Assembly (NCBI RefSeq): GCF_913063425.1
Contig: NZ_CAJXYK010000043.1
Coordinates: forward strand, 1 to 54,457
Length of the DNA stretch: 54,457 nt
Reading direction: 5' to 3'
Source of the DNA: an uncultured Thiohalocapsa sp.
Lineage (GTDB): Bacteria > Pseudomonadota > Gammaproteobacteria > Chromatiales > Chromatiaceae
Shown: positions 15,277 to 24,286 of the stretch, piece by piece
Layout: each line of letters begins with the position of its first letter
Position numbering within the stretch: position 1 is the first letter of the stretch
Translations under genes and position numbers: made by a program
The notes under the pieces: model-generated
What the model saw: only the letters and a program-made list of their open reading frames with translations
Told to the model about the DNA's origin: nothing
Database searches by the model: none

Positions 15277-15395
15277 GCCTCTGCGACAACGACTGAGCCG
15301 GCCCAAGAGGCAAGCCGGAGGCGCCGACGCAGGCTGAGCCGCGGTGTGGCCGAAGGCCAGTGTCGTCCGTTTCGAGTAACAGAAGGAGCAGACCT

Positions 15396-15800
15396 ATGAC
15401 CACCAAGAACAAGATCATCATCGGCCTCGTCGCCGTCGCCATCGTCGCCATCGGCTTGCTGTACCTGCGCTGGGGGCCCAAGGTTTGGGAAGTGCAGATC
15501 ACCGGCGTCACCGGCGACGGTCACACGGTGCAGTACCGCATCGAGACGGTGGAAGCCGGCACCGCCGACACCCTGATCTTCAAGAACGTCGATGCAGGGT
15601 TGACACCGCCGTACTTCAAATGGGATTCGGCACGGCTCCAGTCCATTGCGAACCGGGTCACCAAAGAATGCCCGGAGCAGCCCGTGACGGTCTTCGGCTA
15701 TGGGCTGCGCATTCCGTGGCTCAGCATGTTCCCGAACGCCGTCTCCATCGACGCGCCGGAGCGCTGCCGAATGGCACCGACGGATCACCGCGGGGCCTGA
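15396..15800 (+). CDS. DUF1523 family membrane-anchored protein
   Basis: A 134-residue protein with ATG at 15396 and AGAAGGAG upstream. One N-terminal membrane helix (IIIGLVAVAIVAIGLLYL) is followed by a periplasmic domain. The DUF1523 hallmarks are IFKNVDAGLTPPYFKWDSARLQ and the end VFGYGLRIPWLSMFPNAVSI, which in the family reads YGWRIPFLSIFPNAV. Family function is unknown. Divergent from the csbD-like gene, and probably part of the same sigma-54 stress response. Confidence 0.8.
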   Translation: MTTKNKIIIGLVAVAIVAIGLLYLRWGPKVWEVQITGVTGDGHTVQYRIETVEAGTADTLIFKNVDAGLTPPYFKWDSARLQSIANRVTKECPEQPVTVFGYGLRIPWLSMFPNAVSIDAPERCRMAPTDHRGA

Positions 15801-15847
15801 CGCCCGGCAGCCGAATACCGGGCAAGCCGCAGTGACGGCTTCCCGGT

Positions 15848-16020
15848 GCAGGCCCAACGCAGGCCCAGTGCAGACCCAGTGCAGGCCCAGACCCGGAAGA
15901 CCGATCCAGCATGCCCGAGCCGCGTCGCACCGCCAGCGCGGTCGGCTCGATCCGCCTGGCCTGGGTGCACCCCGGCGCCCCTCACCCCGCAACCCGCAAC
16001 CCGCAACCCGCAACCCGCAA
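15848..16020 (+). repeat. two short tandem arrays before the CBS gene
   Basis: At 15848-15893, CAGGCCCA(A/G)(C/T)G-like units repeat about four times. At 15987-16020 the 7-mer CCGCAAC repeats four times plus a partial unit, ending 20 bases before the CBS start codon. No sigma-54 site is visible here. Confidence 0.75.
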
Positions 16021-16040
16021 GCCCGGAGGCTTCCAGCCGC

Positions 16041-16460
16041 ATGAAGATCAGCCAGATCATGAGCGACCAGTTTGCCTACATCGGCCAAGGCGAGTCGTTG
16101 GAGCGCGCCGCCGCGCTGATGCGCGACCACGACATCGGCATGCTGCCGGTGCTGGAGGAGCACCAGGTGGTGGGCACCGTCACCGACCGCGACATGGTGG
16201 TCCGCGGCCTCGCCGCAGGCCTCGATCCGAAGACACCGGTCTCCGGCATCATGAGCCGGGGCGTTCAGAGCATCCACGCGGACGCGGACGTCGCAGAGGC
16301 CGCCCGCGCCATGGAATCGGCCCAGGTACGCCGCCTGGTGGTGCTGGACCGCGACGAGCGCTGCATCGGCGTCCTGTCCACCGGCGACATCGCCACCGGC
16401 GTTGCGGAGCCAAGGCTGGCCGGCGAAGTCCTGGCCGGCATCTCGGCCCCCGTCTCCTGA
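16041..16460 (+). CDS. CBS-pair protein
   Basis: A 139-residue soluble protein with ATG at 16041 and GGAGG 15 bases upstream (CGGAGGCTTCC). Two CBS motifs span nearly the whole length: MKISQIMSDQFAYIGQGESLERAAALM with LPVLEEHQVVGTVTDRDMV, and PVSGIMSRGVQSIHADADVAEAARAM with VVLDRDERCIGVLSTGDIA. CBS pairs bind adenine nucleotides and report energy state. It lies just before the Mrp antiporter operon (77 bases), so it may influence it, but no fusion or overlap proves this. Confidence 0.85.
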   Translation: MKISQIMSDQFAYIGQGESLERAAALMRDHDIGMLPVLEEHQVVGTVTDRDMVVRGLAAGLDPKTPVSGIMSRGVQSIHADADVAEAARAMESAQVRRLVVLDRDERCIGVLSTGDIATGVAEPRLAGEVLAGISAPVS

Positions 16461-16537
16461 CGCACACCGGCCCAGGCGCAGGCTGGGATGCGGCGCCCGG
16501 GTGCGGACCGTCCTGAGCCCCCGGTCACCAGACTCGG

Positions 16538-19408
16538 ATGACCATGGCACCGCTGCTCCTGCTGCTGCCCGTGCTGCCGCTGCTCGGCGCCGTGCTGGCG
16601 CCTGTGGCGGCACGCCGACACAGCCACGGGCCGGCCCTGGTGGCCGGGCTCGCCACCGGGAGCGCACTGGCGCTGGCCCTGCTTCTGGCCCCGGGCGCGG
16701 CGGACGGGCAGGCGCTGGGGATCAGCGTCCCCTGGATACCCTCGCTGGGTCTGACCCTCTCGCTGCGCCTGGACGGCCTGTCCCTCACCTTCGCCCTGCT
16801 GGTGCTGGGCATCGGCCTGCTGGTGAGCCTGTACGCGCGCTGGTATCTGCCGGCGGACGCCCCGCGCGGGCGCTTCCATGCGCTGATGCTCGCCTTTCAG
16901 GCGGCCATGCTGGGTCTGGTGCTGGCCGGCGACCTGCTCTGGCTGGTGCTGTGCTGGGAGCTCACCGGTCTCCTGTCCTTTCTGCTCATCGCCTTCGAGC
17001 CGACGCAGCGCAGCGCGCGCCGCGGCGCCGGCATCGCCCTCCTGGTCACCGCCGCGGGCGGCCTCGCCCTGCTGGCCGGGGTGCTGTTGCTGGGGCAGGT
17101 GGTGGGCAGCACCGACATCGCGACGCTGCTCGCCGCCGGGGAGCGTATTCGCGCCCATCCGCTGCACGGCGTGATCCGGGGGCTGATCCTGGCGGGTGTC
17201 TTCACCAAGTCTGCACAGTTTCCCGTGCACGCCTGGCTGCCCGCGGCCATGGCGGCCCCGACGCCCGTGTCCGCCTATCTGCATTCGGCGACCCTGGTGA
17301 AGGCGGGTGTCTTTCTGCTGGCGCGGCTTTGGCCCGTGTTTTCGGCCGGCGAGCTGTGGCTCCCGCTGGTGGGCGGCGTGGGCCTGCTCACCTTCGTGCT
17401 CGGCGCCTATGTGGCGCTGTTCAAGCACGACCTGAAGGGCCTGCTGGCCTACTCCACCATCAGCCACCTCGGCCTCATCGTCTTTCTGCTCGGGCTCGGC
17501 ACGCCGCTGGCGGCGGCCGCAGGGCTATTCCACGCACTGAATCACGCCGTGTTCAAGGCCTCTTTGTTCATGGCCGCCGGCATCATCGACCACGCGACCG
17601 GCACCCGCGACATGCGCCGCCTGCGCGGGCTGTTCGCCTGTCTGCCCATCACCGGCAGCCTGGCGCTGGTGGCGGCCGGGGCCATGGCTGGGGTGCCGCT
17701 GCTGAACGGCTTCCTGAGCAAGGAGATGTTCTTCGCCGAGGCCCTGGACCCACCGCTGGCCGCGGCCTGGCCGGTGGGCCTGAAGGCCCTGCTGCACCTG
17801 CTGCTGCCCGCGGCGGCGCTGCTGGGCGGCGTGTTCTCGGTGGCCTACTCACTGCGCTTCGGTCACGATGTCTTCTTCAACGGGCCTGCGCCAGCGCAGC
17901 GTTGCCCGCCGCACGAGCCGTCCTGGTGGATGCGGCTGCCCATCGCCGCGCTGGTGGCCGTCTGCGTGCTCGTGGGCGTGTTTCCGCAGCAGACCGTCGG
18001 CCCCCTTCTGGCCACGGCGAGCGCGGGTATGCTGGGCCGCGTGCCCGAGCTTCACCTGTCGCCGTGGCAGGGCGTGACGCCGGCGTTGTTCATGAGTGCC
18101 GCCGCCCTGGCCCTGGGGGCACTGGTGTACGCCCTGCGCAAGCCCCTGTTCCGCTGGCACGACCAACGCTTCCCGCGGCTGCGGGCGGCGCGTCTCTACG
18201 CGCGCCTCGGTGCGACCCTGGTCAGTAGGGCGCACCGCCTGGTGGCGCAGCTGGGCCCGGCGACCCTGCCGAGCTCCGCCGCCTGGCTGTTCGCCACCGC
18301 ACTGGTGGCGGGGGCGGCCGGCTGGTGGACAAGCACGCCCGCGCCCCTTGCGCGCGCGCACTGGCAGGCGCCGCTGGCGGTGGATGTGCCGAGCCTGGCT
18401 GCGGCTTTGATCCTCGCCGTGGGCGTCGGCGCCATGGCCTGGCGGCCGCAACGCCGGCTGGGCGCGGTGCTGTGGGCCGGGGCCGTGGGCCTGGTGGTGA
18501 GCCTCAGCTTCGCCCATTTCTCAGCGCCGGACCTGGCCCTGACCCAGATCGCGGTGGAAGTGATCACCACCTTGCTCCTGCTCGCCGTGGTGGTGCTGCT
18601 GCCGGCGGCCCGCGCCGGCGTGGACGCCGGCATCTCACGCGCTGCGGCCGCTGCCGCGCCGGGGCCGCTGCTGCGCATCAGCATCGCCGCCGCCGCAGGA
18701 CTCGGCACCGGGACCCTGGCAGCGGTGGTGCTGCTGCGCCCGGACAGGGGCTTCACGGACTGGCTCCTGGCCCGGGCCGAGAGCGCGGCCCATGCCGGAA
18801 ATGCCGTGAACGCCATCCTGGTGGATCTGCGTGCCCTGGATACCCTGGGCGAGATCAGCGTGCTCGCCATGGCGGGTCTGGGGGTGCATCTGCTGCTGCG
18901 CCCTGGCCGCGGCTCCGGCGTGCGCACGGGCGCCGATGCCGAGGCGGCGGGCACGCCGCTCCTGCTGCGGATGCTGTCGCTGCTGGTGCTGCCCGCGGCG
19001 CTGCTCCTCTGCGTGCATCTGCTGCTGCGCGGGCACCAGGCGCCCGGCGGCGGCTTCGTCGCGGGGCTGGTGATCGCCACGGCCCTGGTGCTGGAGCAAT
19101 TGGCCTGGGGGGTGCCGGCGGCGCCGCGCCCACGGCCGGTCACCCTCATCGGCGCCGGACTGGTGCTGGCCTGGTCGGTGGCGCTGCTGCCGCTGATGCT
19201 GGGCGAGGCCCTGCTCACGCGTCTCGACTGGGAGGCTCGGCTGCCGCTGCTGGGCGATGTCGCCGTCGCCAGCACCCTACTGTTCGACACCGCGGTCCTG
19301 CTGGTGGTGGCGGGGACGCTGCTCGCCGTGTTCCGCCGGTTGTTGGAGCGACCCGGCAGCCTGGGCCGCAGCGTTACAGCGCCGGAAGCCGCGGGCGGGG
19401 AGGGCTGA
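16538..19408 (+). CDS. mrpA: Mrp-type Na+/H+ antiporter subunit A, with MrpB domain fused
   Basis: A 956-residue multi-spanning protein. Complex-I-like proton-pumping core with the buried glutamate in VLCWELTGLLSFLLIAFEP, the broken-helix segment HAWLPAAMAAPTPVSAYLHSATLVK ending in lysine, and FKHDLKGLLAYSTISHLGLI. The C-terminal third after about residue 760 contains an MrpB-like domain (LLLRGHQAPGGGFVAGLVIATALVLEQL), so no separate mrpB is needed. Mrp complexes exchange external protons for Na+ or K+ and give salt and alkali tolerance. First gene of a tightly packed operon; the stop abuts the mrpC start. Confidence 0.95.
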   Translation: MTMAPLLLLLPVLPLLGAVLAPVAARRHSHGPALVAGLATGSALALALLLAPGAADGQALGISVPWIPSLGLTLSLRLDGLSLTFALLVLGIGLLVSLYARWYLPADAPRGRFHALMLAFQAAMLGLVLAGDLLWLVLCWELTGLLSFLLIAFEPTQRSARRGAGIALLVTAAGGLALLAGVLLLGQVVGSTDIATLLAAGERIRAHPLHGVIRGLILAGVFTKSAQFPVHAWLPAAMAAPTPVSAYLHSATLVKAGVFLLARLWPVFSAGELWLPLVGGVGLLTFVLGAYVALFKHDLKGLLAYSTISHLGLIVFLLGLGTPLAAAAGLFHALNHAVFKASLFMAAGIIDHATGTRDMRRLRGLFACLPITGSLALVAAGAMAGVPLLNGFLSKEMFFAEALDPPLAAAWPVGLKALLHLLLPAAALLGGVFSVAYSLRFGHDVFFNGPAPAQRCPPHEPSWWMRLPIAALVAVCVLVGVFPQQTVGPLLATASAGMLGRVPELHLSPWQGVTPALFMSAAALALGALVYALRKPLFRWHDQRFPRLRAARLYARLGATLVSRAHRLVAQLGPATLPSSAAWLFATALVAGAAGWWTSTPAPLARAHWQAPLAVDVPSLAAALILAVGVGAMAWRPQRRLGAVLWAGAVGLVVSLSFAHFSAPDLALTQIAVEVITTLLLLAVVVLLPAARAGVDAGISRAAAAAAPGPLLRISIAAAAGLGTGTLAAVVLLRPDRGFTDWLLARAESAAHAGNAVNAILVDLRALDTLGEISVLAMAGLGVHLLLRPGRGSGVRTGADAEAAGTPLLLRMLSLLVLPAALLLCVHLLLRGHQAPGGGFVAGLVIATALVLEQLAWGVPAAPRPRPVTLIGAGLVLAWSVALLPLMLGEALLTRLDWEARLPLLGDVAVASTLLFDTAVLLVVAGTLLAVFRRLLERPGSLGRSVTAPEAAGGEG

Positions 19409-19759
19409 ATGGAATGGCTCGTCGCCGGCGCTGTGGGGCTTCTGGTGGGCGCCGGGGTGCACCTGCTGCTGAAGCCTCAAGTCTTCACGATGGTGCTCGG
19501 CCTGCTGCTGCTCTCCTACGGCGTCAACCTGCTGGTCTTCGCCACCGGCGGGCTGGTGGTGCAGGAGCCACCGCTCGCGCCGCTGCGCGCAGGGGCAGCG
19601 GACGCCTTGCCCCAGGCCCTGGTGCTGACGGCCATCGTCATCGGACTCGCCGTCACGGCCTTCGCCCTGGCGCTGGCGCTCTGGGCTGCTGCGCGCACCG
19701 GCAGTACGGACGTGCGTGCCGGCGAGCGCGACGAGCCGGCGGGGGATGACCGCCGATGA
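19409..19759 (+). CDS. mrpC: Mrp antiporter subunit C
   Basis: A 116-residue protein with ATG directly after the mrpA stop. NuoK-like small subunit with three helices: MEWLVAGAVGLLVGAGVHLLL; FTMVLGLLLLSYGVNLLVF; ALPQALVLTAIVIGLAVTAFALAL. The PQALVLTAIVIG motif is diagnostic for MrpC/NuoK. The charged tail overlaps mrpD by four bases, so translation is coupled. Confidence 0.95.
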   Translation: MEWLVAGAVGLLVGAGVHLLLKPQVFTMVLGLLLLSYGVNLLVFATGGLVVQEPPLAPLRAGAADALPQALVLTAIVIGLAVTAFALALALWAAARTGSTDVRAGERDEPAGDDRR

Positions 19760-21414
19760 TGCTCGCGCTCGCCGTCCTGCTGCCGCTGGGCCTCGGGGCC
19801 TTCTTCGCGGCCTGGCCACGGCCGGACCCGTCGCTGCGCCGCGGGCTCGCCGCTGCCGGCGCGCTCTGGCTGCTGGCGGTGGCCCTGTGGCTGCTGACCC
19901 AGGCCCTCTCCGGCGCGCCGGCTGCTGTTGCGGCGGGCGGCTGGCCGGCGCCCTGGGGCATCGTGCTGGTGGCGGATGCGCTGGCGGCGCTGCTGTTGGC
20001 GCTGACGGCGCTGCTGGCGCTGGCGGCCCTGGCGCACGCGGCGGCCACCGACGCCGACCGCCCGCTGCGCAGCTTCCATGCCCTGTTCCAGTGCCAGCTC
20101 TTCGGCATCGCCGGCGCTTTGCTGGCGGGGGACCTGTTCAACCTGTTCGTGTTCTTCGAGGTGCTGCTGCTGGCCTCCTACGGGCTGCTGCTGTCCCCAC
20201 AGCCCACAGCGGGGCACGACTGCCCGCCCGCGGTGGCGCTGCACTACGTGCTGCTGAACCTCATCGGCTCGACCCTTTTCCTGTTGGCGGTGGCCCTGGT
20301 GTACGCCGCCGCCGGCACCCTGAACATGGCCCATCTGTCGGCACGGCTCGGCGCCCTGGCGGGGCCGGACCAGGCGCTCGCCGGCGCCGGGCTCCTGCTG
20401 CTCGCCACGGTGCTGGCGCTGAAGGCGGCGCTGCTGCCGCTGCTGGCCTGGCTGCCGGGGACCTACGCCGCGGCGCCCGCCGCGAGCGCCGCGCTCTTCA
20501 CCGTGCTCACCAAGGTCGGTGTCTACGGCCTGGTGCGGCTCTGGACCCTGACCGACGGCAGCATCGCCGCAAGCCTGCCGGGGGTGCCGGCCGGGACCGA
20601 TCAGTCCGGTGCTGCGGCGGCGCACCCGGTGGCGGCGCTGCTCGGCCCCCTGCTGCTGGCGGCGGCGCTGGGGACGCTCGCAGCAGGCGCCGTGGGCGCC
20701 CTGGCCGCAAGCGCCGGCGGCATGGACGCACCTGGGAAGGCCAAGCGGCTCCTGACCTGGCTGCTCCCGGTGTCCGTCGGGACCATGCTCCTGGGCATCG
20801 CCGCGGGGGGCGCGGCCGGGCTGGCCGCGGCGCTCTACTATCTGGTGCAGTCCACGCTTGTCACCGCCGGCCTCTTTCTGCTGGCGGATCTGTTGCCGGC
20901 GACGCGCCCGGCATCGGCGCCGCTGCCCCGCCCGGCGCCGGTGCTGGGCGCGCTCTTTTTGCTCGGCGCCGTCGCCATCATCGGCATGCCGCCGCTGAGC
21001 GGCTTCGTCGGCAAGGCGCTGGTGCTGACGGCGGTGGGCCCGGCGGCCGTGGGTGCGGCTGAGACCGCTTCGGGCACGCTCTGGCCGCTGCTCTGGAGCG
21101 CGGTACTGCTGGCGAGTCTGCTGCTCACGCTGGCGCTGGCGCGCACGGGCATCGGGCTCTTCTGGCAGCCCGCCGGCACCGCGCCGCAGGCGCCGCCACC
21201 TGGGACGGCGGTGCTGCTGCCGGCGGCGGGGCTGCTCTGCGCCGGCCCGCTGCTGGTGGTGCTGGCTGGACCGGCCATGGCGCTCGCGAACGCCGTTGCG
21301 GCCCAGGCCAGCAGCGGCCGGGATTATGCCGCGGCGGTGGCGGCGCTGGCCGCGGAGTCGCACCCGGCGTATGGCAGGCATCAGGCCGCCGGCGCAGCCG
21401 CGAGTCCGCCATGA
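19756..21414 (+). CDS. mrpD: Mrp antiporter subunit D
   Basis: A 552-residue NuoL/M/N-like membrane subunit. ATG overlaps the mrpC stop (ATGA). It carries the conserved FNLFVFFEVLLLASYGLLL with glutamate in helix 5, a long ALKAALLPLLAWLPGTYAAAPA with KVGVYGLVRLW, and PPLSGFVGKALVL. With MrpA it forms the proton pathway. Somewhat alanine/glycine-rich, but full length. Overlaps mrpE by four bases. Confidence 0.95.
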   Translation: MMLALAVLLPLGLGAFFAAWPRPDPSLRRGLAAAGALWLLAVALWLLTQALSGAPAAVAAGGWPAPWGIVLVADALAALLLALTALLALAALAHAAATDADRPLRSFHALFQCQLFGIAGALLAGDLFNLFVFFEVLLLASYGLLLSPQPTAGHDCPPAVALHYVLLNLIGSTLFLLAVALVYAAAGTLNMAHLSARLGALAGPDQALAGAGLLLLATVLALKAALLPLLAWLPGTYAAAPAASAALFTVLTKVGVYGLVRLWTLTDGSIAASLPGVPAGTDQSGAAAAHPVAALLGPLLLAAALGTLAAGAVGALAASAGGMDAPGKAKRLLTWLLPVSVGTMLLGIAAGGAAGLAAALYYLVQSTLVTAGLFLLADLLPATRPASAPLPRPAPVLGALFLLGAVAIIGMPPLSGFVGKALVLTAVGPAAVGAAETASGTLWPLLWSAVLLASLLLTLALARTGIGLFWQPAGTAPQAPPPGTAVLLPAAGLLCAGPLLVVLAGPAMALANAVAAQASSGRDYAAAVAALAAESHPAYGRHQAAGAAASPP

Positions 21415-21980
21415 GTGCGCTGGTCGTGGTCACCGGACTGCTGCTTGGGCTCTGGGTCCTGCTCAGGGGCTCGGCGGAGCCGGGGCAGCTGCTGCTCGGG
21501 CTCCTGGTGGCGGGCCTGGCGTCGCGCATCGCGGTGGAGCGCGTGCGCCGGCGCCTGGGTCCACAGTTGCGGCCGTGGGCCCCGCAGGCGGGGCCGGCTG
21601 CCCGGCTCGGCGACGTGCTCGGCCGGCTCTGGTCGCTCCTGCGCTGGCTGCAGCGGCTGGTGGTGGACATCGTGGTGGCCAACTTCCGCATCGCCGCACT
21701 GGTGGCGGACCCGCGCCGACGGCCGCAGCCGGTCCGCGTGGAGCTGCCCCTGACGCTCGAATCGCCGCTCGGCATCTATCTGCTGGCGGCGACCATCTCG
21801 CTGACGCCGGGCACGCTCACGGTGGACCTGGTGCACGGCGGGAGCCGCCGGCTCCTGGTGCATGCCATCGACCGCTCGGAGCTGGCGGCGGGGTCGGCCC
21901 TGTCGGCGCCGGATGCCGCCGCCTGGGCCAGCGCCGTGAAGGCCCGCTATGAGGCCCCCTTGCTGGAGGTGTTCCGATGA
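21411..21980 (+). CDS. mrpE: Mrp antiporter subunit E
   Basis: A 189-residue protein. ATG overlaps the mrpD stop. The N-terminus has two hydrophobic helices, then the MrpE signature RLVVDIVVANFRIAALV, the segment ESPLGIYLLAATISLTPGTLTVDL, and LLVHAIDRSE. The subunit is needed for assembly and activity of Mrp complexes. Overlaps mrpF by four bases. Confidence 0.95.
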   Translation: MSALVVVTGLLLGLWVLLRGSAEPGQLLLGLLVAGLASRIAVERVRRRLGPQLRPWAPQAGPAARLGDVLGRLWSLLRWLQRLVVDIVVANFRIAALVADPRRRPQPVRVELPLTLESPLGIYLLAATISLTPGTLTVDLVHGGSRRLLVHAIDRSELAAGSALSAPDAAAWASAVKARYEAPLLEVFR

Positions 21981-22255
21981 TGCTCGATTTCAGCCTGGCC
22001 CTGGCGCTGGCTGCGCTGACACTGGCGGCGCTCCTGAATCTGTGGCGGTTCGCACGCGGGCCGTCACTGCCGGACCGGGTGCTGGCGCTGGACACCCTGT
22101 ACGTCAATGCCATTGCGCTGCTGGTGCTGCTCGGCATCACCTACGGCGGGCGCCAGTACGTGGAATCGGCGCTGGTGCTGGCGCTGTTCGGCTTCGCGGC
22201 GACGGTGGGCTTCGCGCTGGTGCTGGCACGCCTCGAGCGGTCGGGCCGGGAGTGA
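21977..22255 (+). CDS. mrpF: Mrp antiporter subunit F
   Basis: A 92-residue protein with ATG overlapping the mrpE stop. Three membrane helices and the MrpF core ARGPSLPDRVLALDTLYVNAIALLVLLG and ESALVLALFGFAATVGFALVLAR. A small subunit of the antiporter complex. Four bases separate it from mrpG. Confidence 0.95.
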   Translation: MMLDFSLALALAALTLAALLNLWRFARGPSLPDRVLALDTLYVNAIALLVLLGITYGGRQYVESALVLALFGFAATVGFALVLARLERSGRE

Positions 22256-22259
22256 CGGC

Positions 22260-22631
22260 ATGGCGCTGGAGCTGATGGTGGCGGCCCTGGTGCTGCTCGG
22301 TGCGGCCTTTGCGCTGCTCGGCAGCCTGGCCCTGGTGCGGCTGCCGGACTTCTACACCCGCCTGCACGGGCCCACCAAGGCCACCACGCTCGGGGTCGGG
22401 GCCACCCTGCTGGCCTCGGCGCTGCACCTGGGCGTCGGCACCGGGGCACCGCGCGAGCTGCTGGTCTTGCTGTTCCTGTTCGCCACGGCGCCGGTGAGTG
22501 CTCAGCTCCTGGCCCGGGCGGCCCGGCATCTCGGCGTCGAGGACGCGGCGGCGGCGGGCGATCCTGAGCGCAGCAGCGTCACCGATGACGGGCAGGATAA
22601 CTCCCGCGGCGGCGCCCAGGACGAGGGCTGA
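22260..22631 (+). CDS. mrpG: Mrp antiporter subunit G
   Basis: A 123-residue protein with ATG at 22260. Three helices with the PhaG/MnhG motif LVRLPDFYTRLHGPTKATTLG and LLASALHLGVG, then LLVLLFLFATAPVSAQLLARAA. The last ~35 residues are polar and variable. Last gene of the antiporter operon. Confidence 0.95.
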   Translation: MALELMVAALVLLGAAFALLGSLALVRLPDFYTRLHGPTKATTLGVGATLLASALHLGVGTGAPRELLVLLFLFATAPVSAQLLARAARHLGVEDAAAAGDPERSSVTDDGQDNSRGGAQDEG

Positions 22632-22671
22632 GGGTTGCGCCGCAACGCCGCAGCGCCCCGGCACGGGCGCT

Positions 22672-22687
22672 TGGACATGCCGATGCG
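22672..22687 (+). promoter_or_regulatory. weak sigma-54-like site before trkH
   Basis: TGGACATGCCGATGCG has GG-N10-GC spacing but an ATGC -12 box and no dyad nearby. It lies 127 bases before 22814 and is listed only as a possible regulon member. Confidence 0.25.
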
Positions 22688-22813
22688 GCGCATCCTGTGG
22701 ACGCCGGGCGAGCCGCGGCGCCGTCGCCGGACCTTGCCCCGGCGGCGGATTCGCGGTTTGCTGCATGCATCGAGGTCGCCCATCGCCGCGGCGGCACCGC
22801 CGGAGACAGCCCC

Positions 22814-24286
22814 ATGCCCGAGCCCGCCGTCCAGGCCCTCTCCCACGCAGCCCGCGTGCGCGTGGTGGCCGCGACACTGGCGCAGCTGCTGGTGATGCTG
22901 GGGCTCTTGTCGGCAGTGCCGGCCGCGGTGGCCGTGGCCGTCGGCAGTCTTCCACTGGCCGGGCGGCTGGGCCTGGTGGCGGCGCTGCTCTGCGGCGCGG
23001 GACTCGTGCTGCTGCGCCTGCCGGGGGTGGACCTACGGCGCCTGGACCTGCAATGGAACGAGGCGCTGGCGGTGACGGCACTGGCGTTTGTGCTGGCGGC
23101 GGCGGCCATGGTCTGGCCCATGATGGCGGCGGGCATCGGCCCCCTGGATGCACTGCTGGAGACGGTCTCCGCGGTCACCACCACCGGGCTCACGGTGCTG
23201 CGCGGGCTCGCGGACGCCGATCCGGCGGTGCTCTTCCTGCGGGCCTGGATGCAGTGGTACGGGGGCCTCGGCATCGCCGTGCTCACGGCGGCGCTCATCA
23301 TGCGCCACCACAGCAGCGCCCGGCGCCTGCTGGAGACCACCGGCGAGCGCCTCACCGGCGCCGGTGCCCGCCACCATGCGCGCACGGTGTTCGTCGTCTA
23401 TGCGGGGCTCACCGTGCTGGCGGTGGCGGCGGTCTGGGCCGCGGGCATCGCCCCCTTCGAGGCCCTGTTGTATGCCCTGCCCGCGGCGGCCACCGGCGGC
23501 TTCGCCCCCGTGGACACGAGCCTCGCCGGGCTGCCGGTGGCAGCAGTGGGCGTGCTCACCACGGTCTGCCTGCTCGCGGCCGTGAGCCTGCCCCTGTATG
23601 CGCGGGTTCGCGCGCACGGGCCGGGCGTGCTCCGGCATGACGAAGAGGTGCGCACCCTGCTGGTGCTGGTGCTGGTGGTGGCGCTGGCGCTGGCGCTCAT
23701 CGGCCGCTGTCAGCAGGGTCTGGACTGGCCTGCGGCACTCGGGCACGGGCTCGCGCTCGGCGTCTCGGCACAGACGGACACGGGATTCAGCACCACCGAC
23801 ATCGCCGGCCTCGCGCCGGCGGCGCTCCTGGTGCTGATGCTGTCCATGACCATCGGCGGCTGCACCGGCTCCACCGCTGGCGGGCTCAAGATCGTACGTC
23901 TCCTGGTGCTGCTGCGCCTGGTGCAGCTGGCACTGCGACGCACAGCGGTGGCCGAGCGGGCGGTACTGCATGCCCAGGTGGACGATGCGCGTGTGGAGCA
24001 GGATATGATCACCGGGGCGCTGCAGCTGCTCACGCTCTGGCTGGCGGTGCTGCTGCTGTCCTGGCTCGTGTTCCTGCTGCACGGGGCACCGCCGCTGCCG
24101 AGTCTGTTCGAGGTGGTCTCCGCCACCGCCAACGCGGGCCTGTCCGTCGGGCTGACGGCATCCGAGCTTGCGCCCGGGCTCAAGGCCGTGCTCATCGCAG
24201 ACATGCTCTTCGGCCGGGTGGAGATCCTGGCCATGCTGGTACTCCTTTACCCCACCACCTGGATCGGCAGGAGGCGCAACACCTGA
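22814..24286 (+). CDS. trkH: TrkH/KtrB-type potassium channel subunit
   Basis: A 490-residue membrane protein with ATG at 22814 and GGAGAC upstream. Four pore-loop repeats are visible: SAVTTTGLTVL; AAATGGFAPVDT; SAQTDTGFSTTDI; and, at the expected last position, SATANAGLSVGL. The intramembrane-gate motif GGCTGSTAGGLKIVRLLVLLR is clear. Takes up K+ with a cytosolic RCK partner, here the next gene, whose ATG overlaps this stop (TGATG). Together with Mrp it provides cation homeostasis under salt or alkaline stress. Confidence 0.9.
   Translation: MPEPAVQALSHAARVRVVAATLAQLLVMLGLLSAVPAAVAVAVGSLPLAGRLGLVAALLCGAGLVLLRLPGVDLRRLDLQWNEALAVTALAFVLAAAAMVWPMMAAGIGPLDALLETVSAVTTTGLTVLRGLADADPAVLFLRAWMQWYGGLGIAVLTAALIMRHHSSARRLLETTGERLTGAGARHHARTVFVVYAGLTVLAVAAVWAAGIAPFEALLYALPAAATGGFAPVDTSLAGLPVAAVGVLTTVCLLAAVSLPLYARVRAHGPGVLRHDEEVRTLLVLVLVVALALALIGRCQQGLDWPAALGHGLALGVSAQTDTGFSTTDIAGLAPAALLVLMLSMTIGGCTGSTAGGLKIVRLLVLLRLVQLALRRTAVAERAVLHAQVDDARVEQDMITGALQLLTLWLAVLLLSWLVFLLHGAPPLPSLFEVVSATANAGLSVGLTASELAPGLKAVLIADMLFGRVEILAMLVLLYPTTWIGRRRNT

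Noticed and set aside
15987-16020. CCGCAAC repeats as a CRISPR-like array
   Set aside because: Units are 7 bases with no spacers. No CRISPR array or cas gene is seen in the window.
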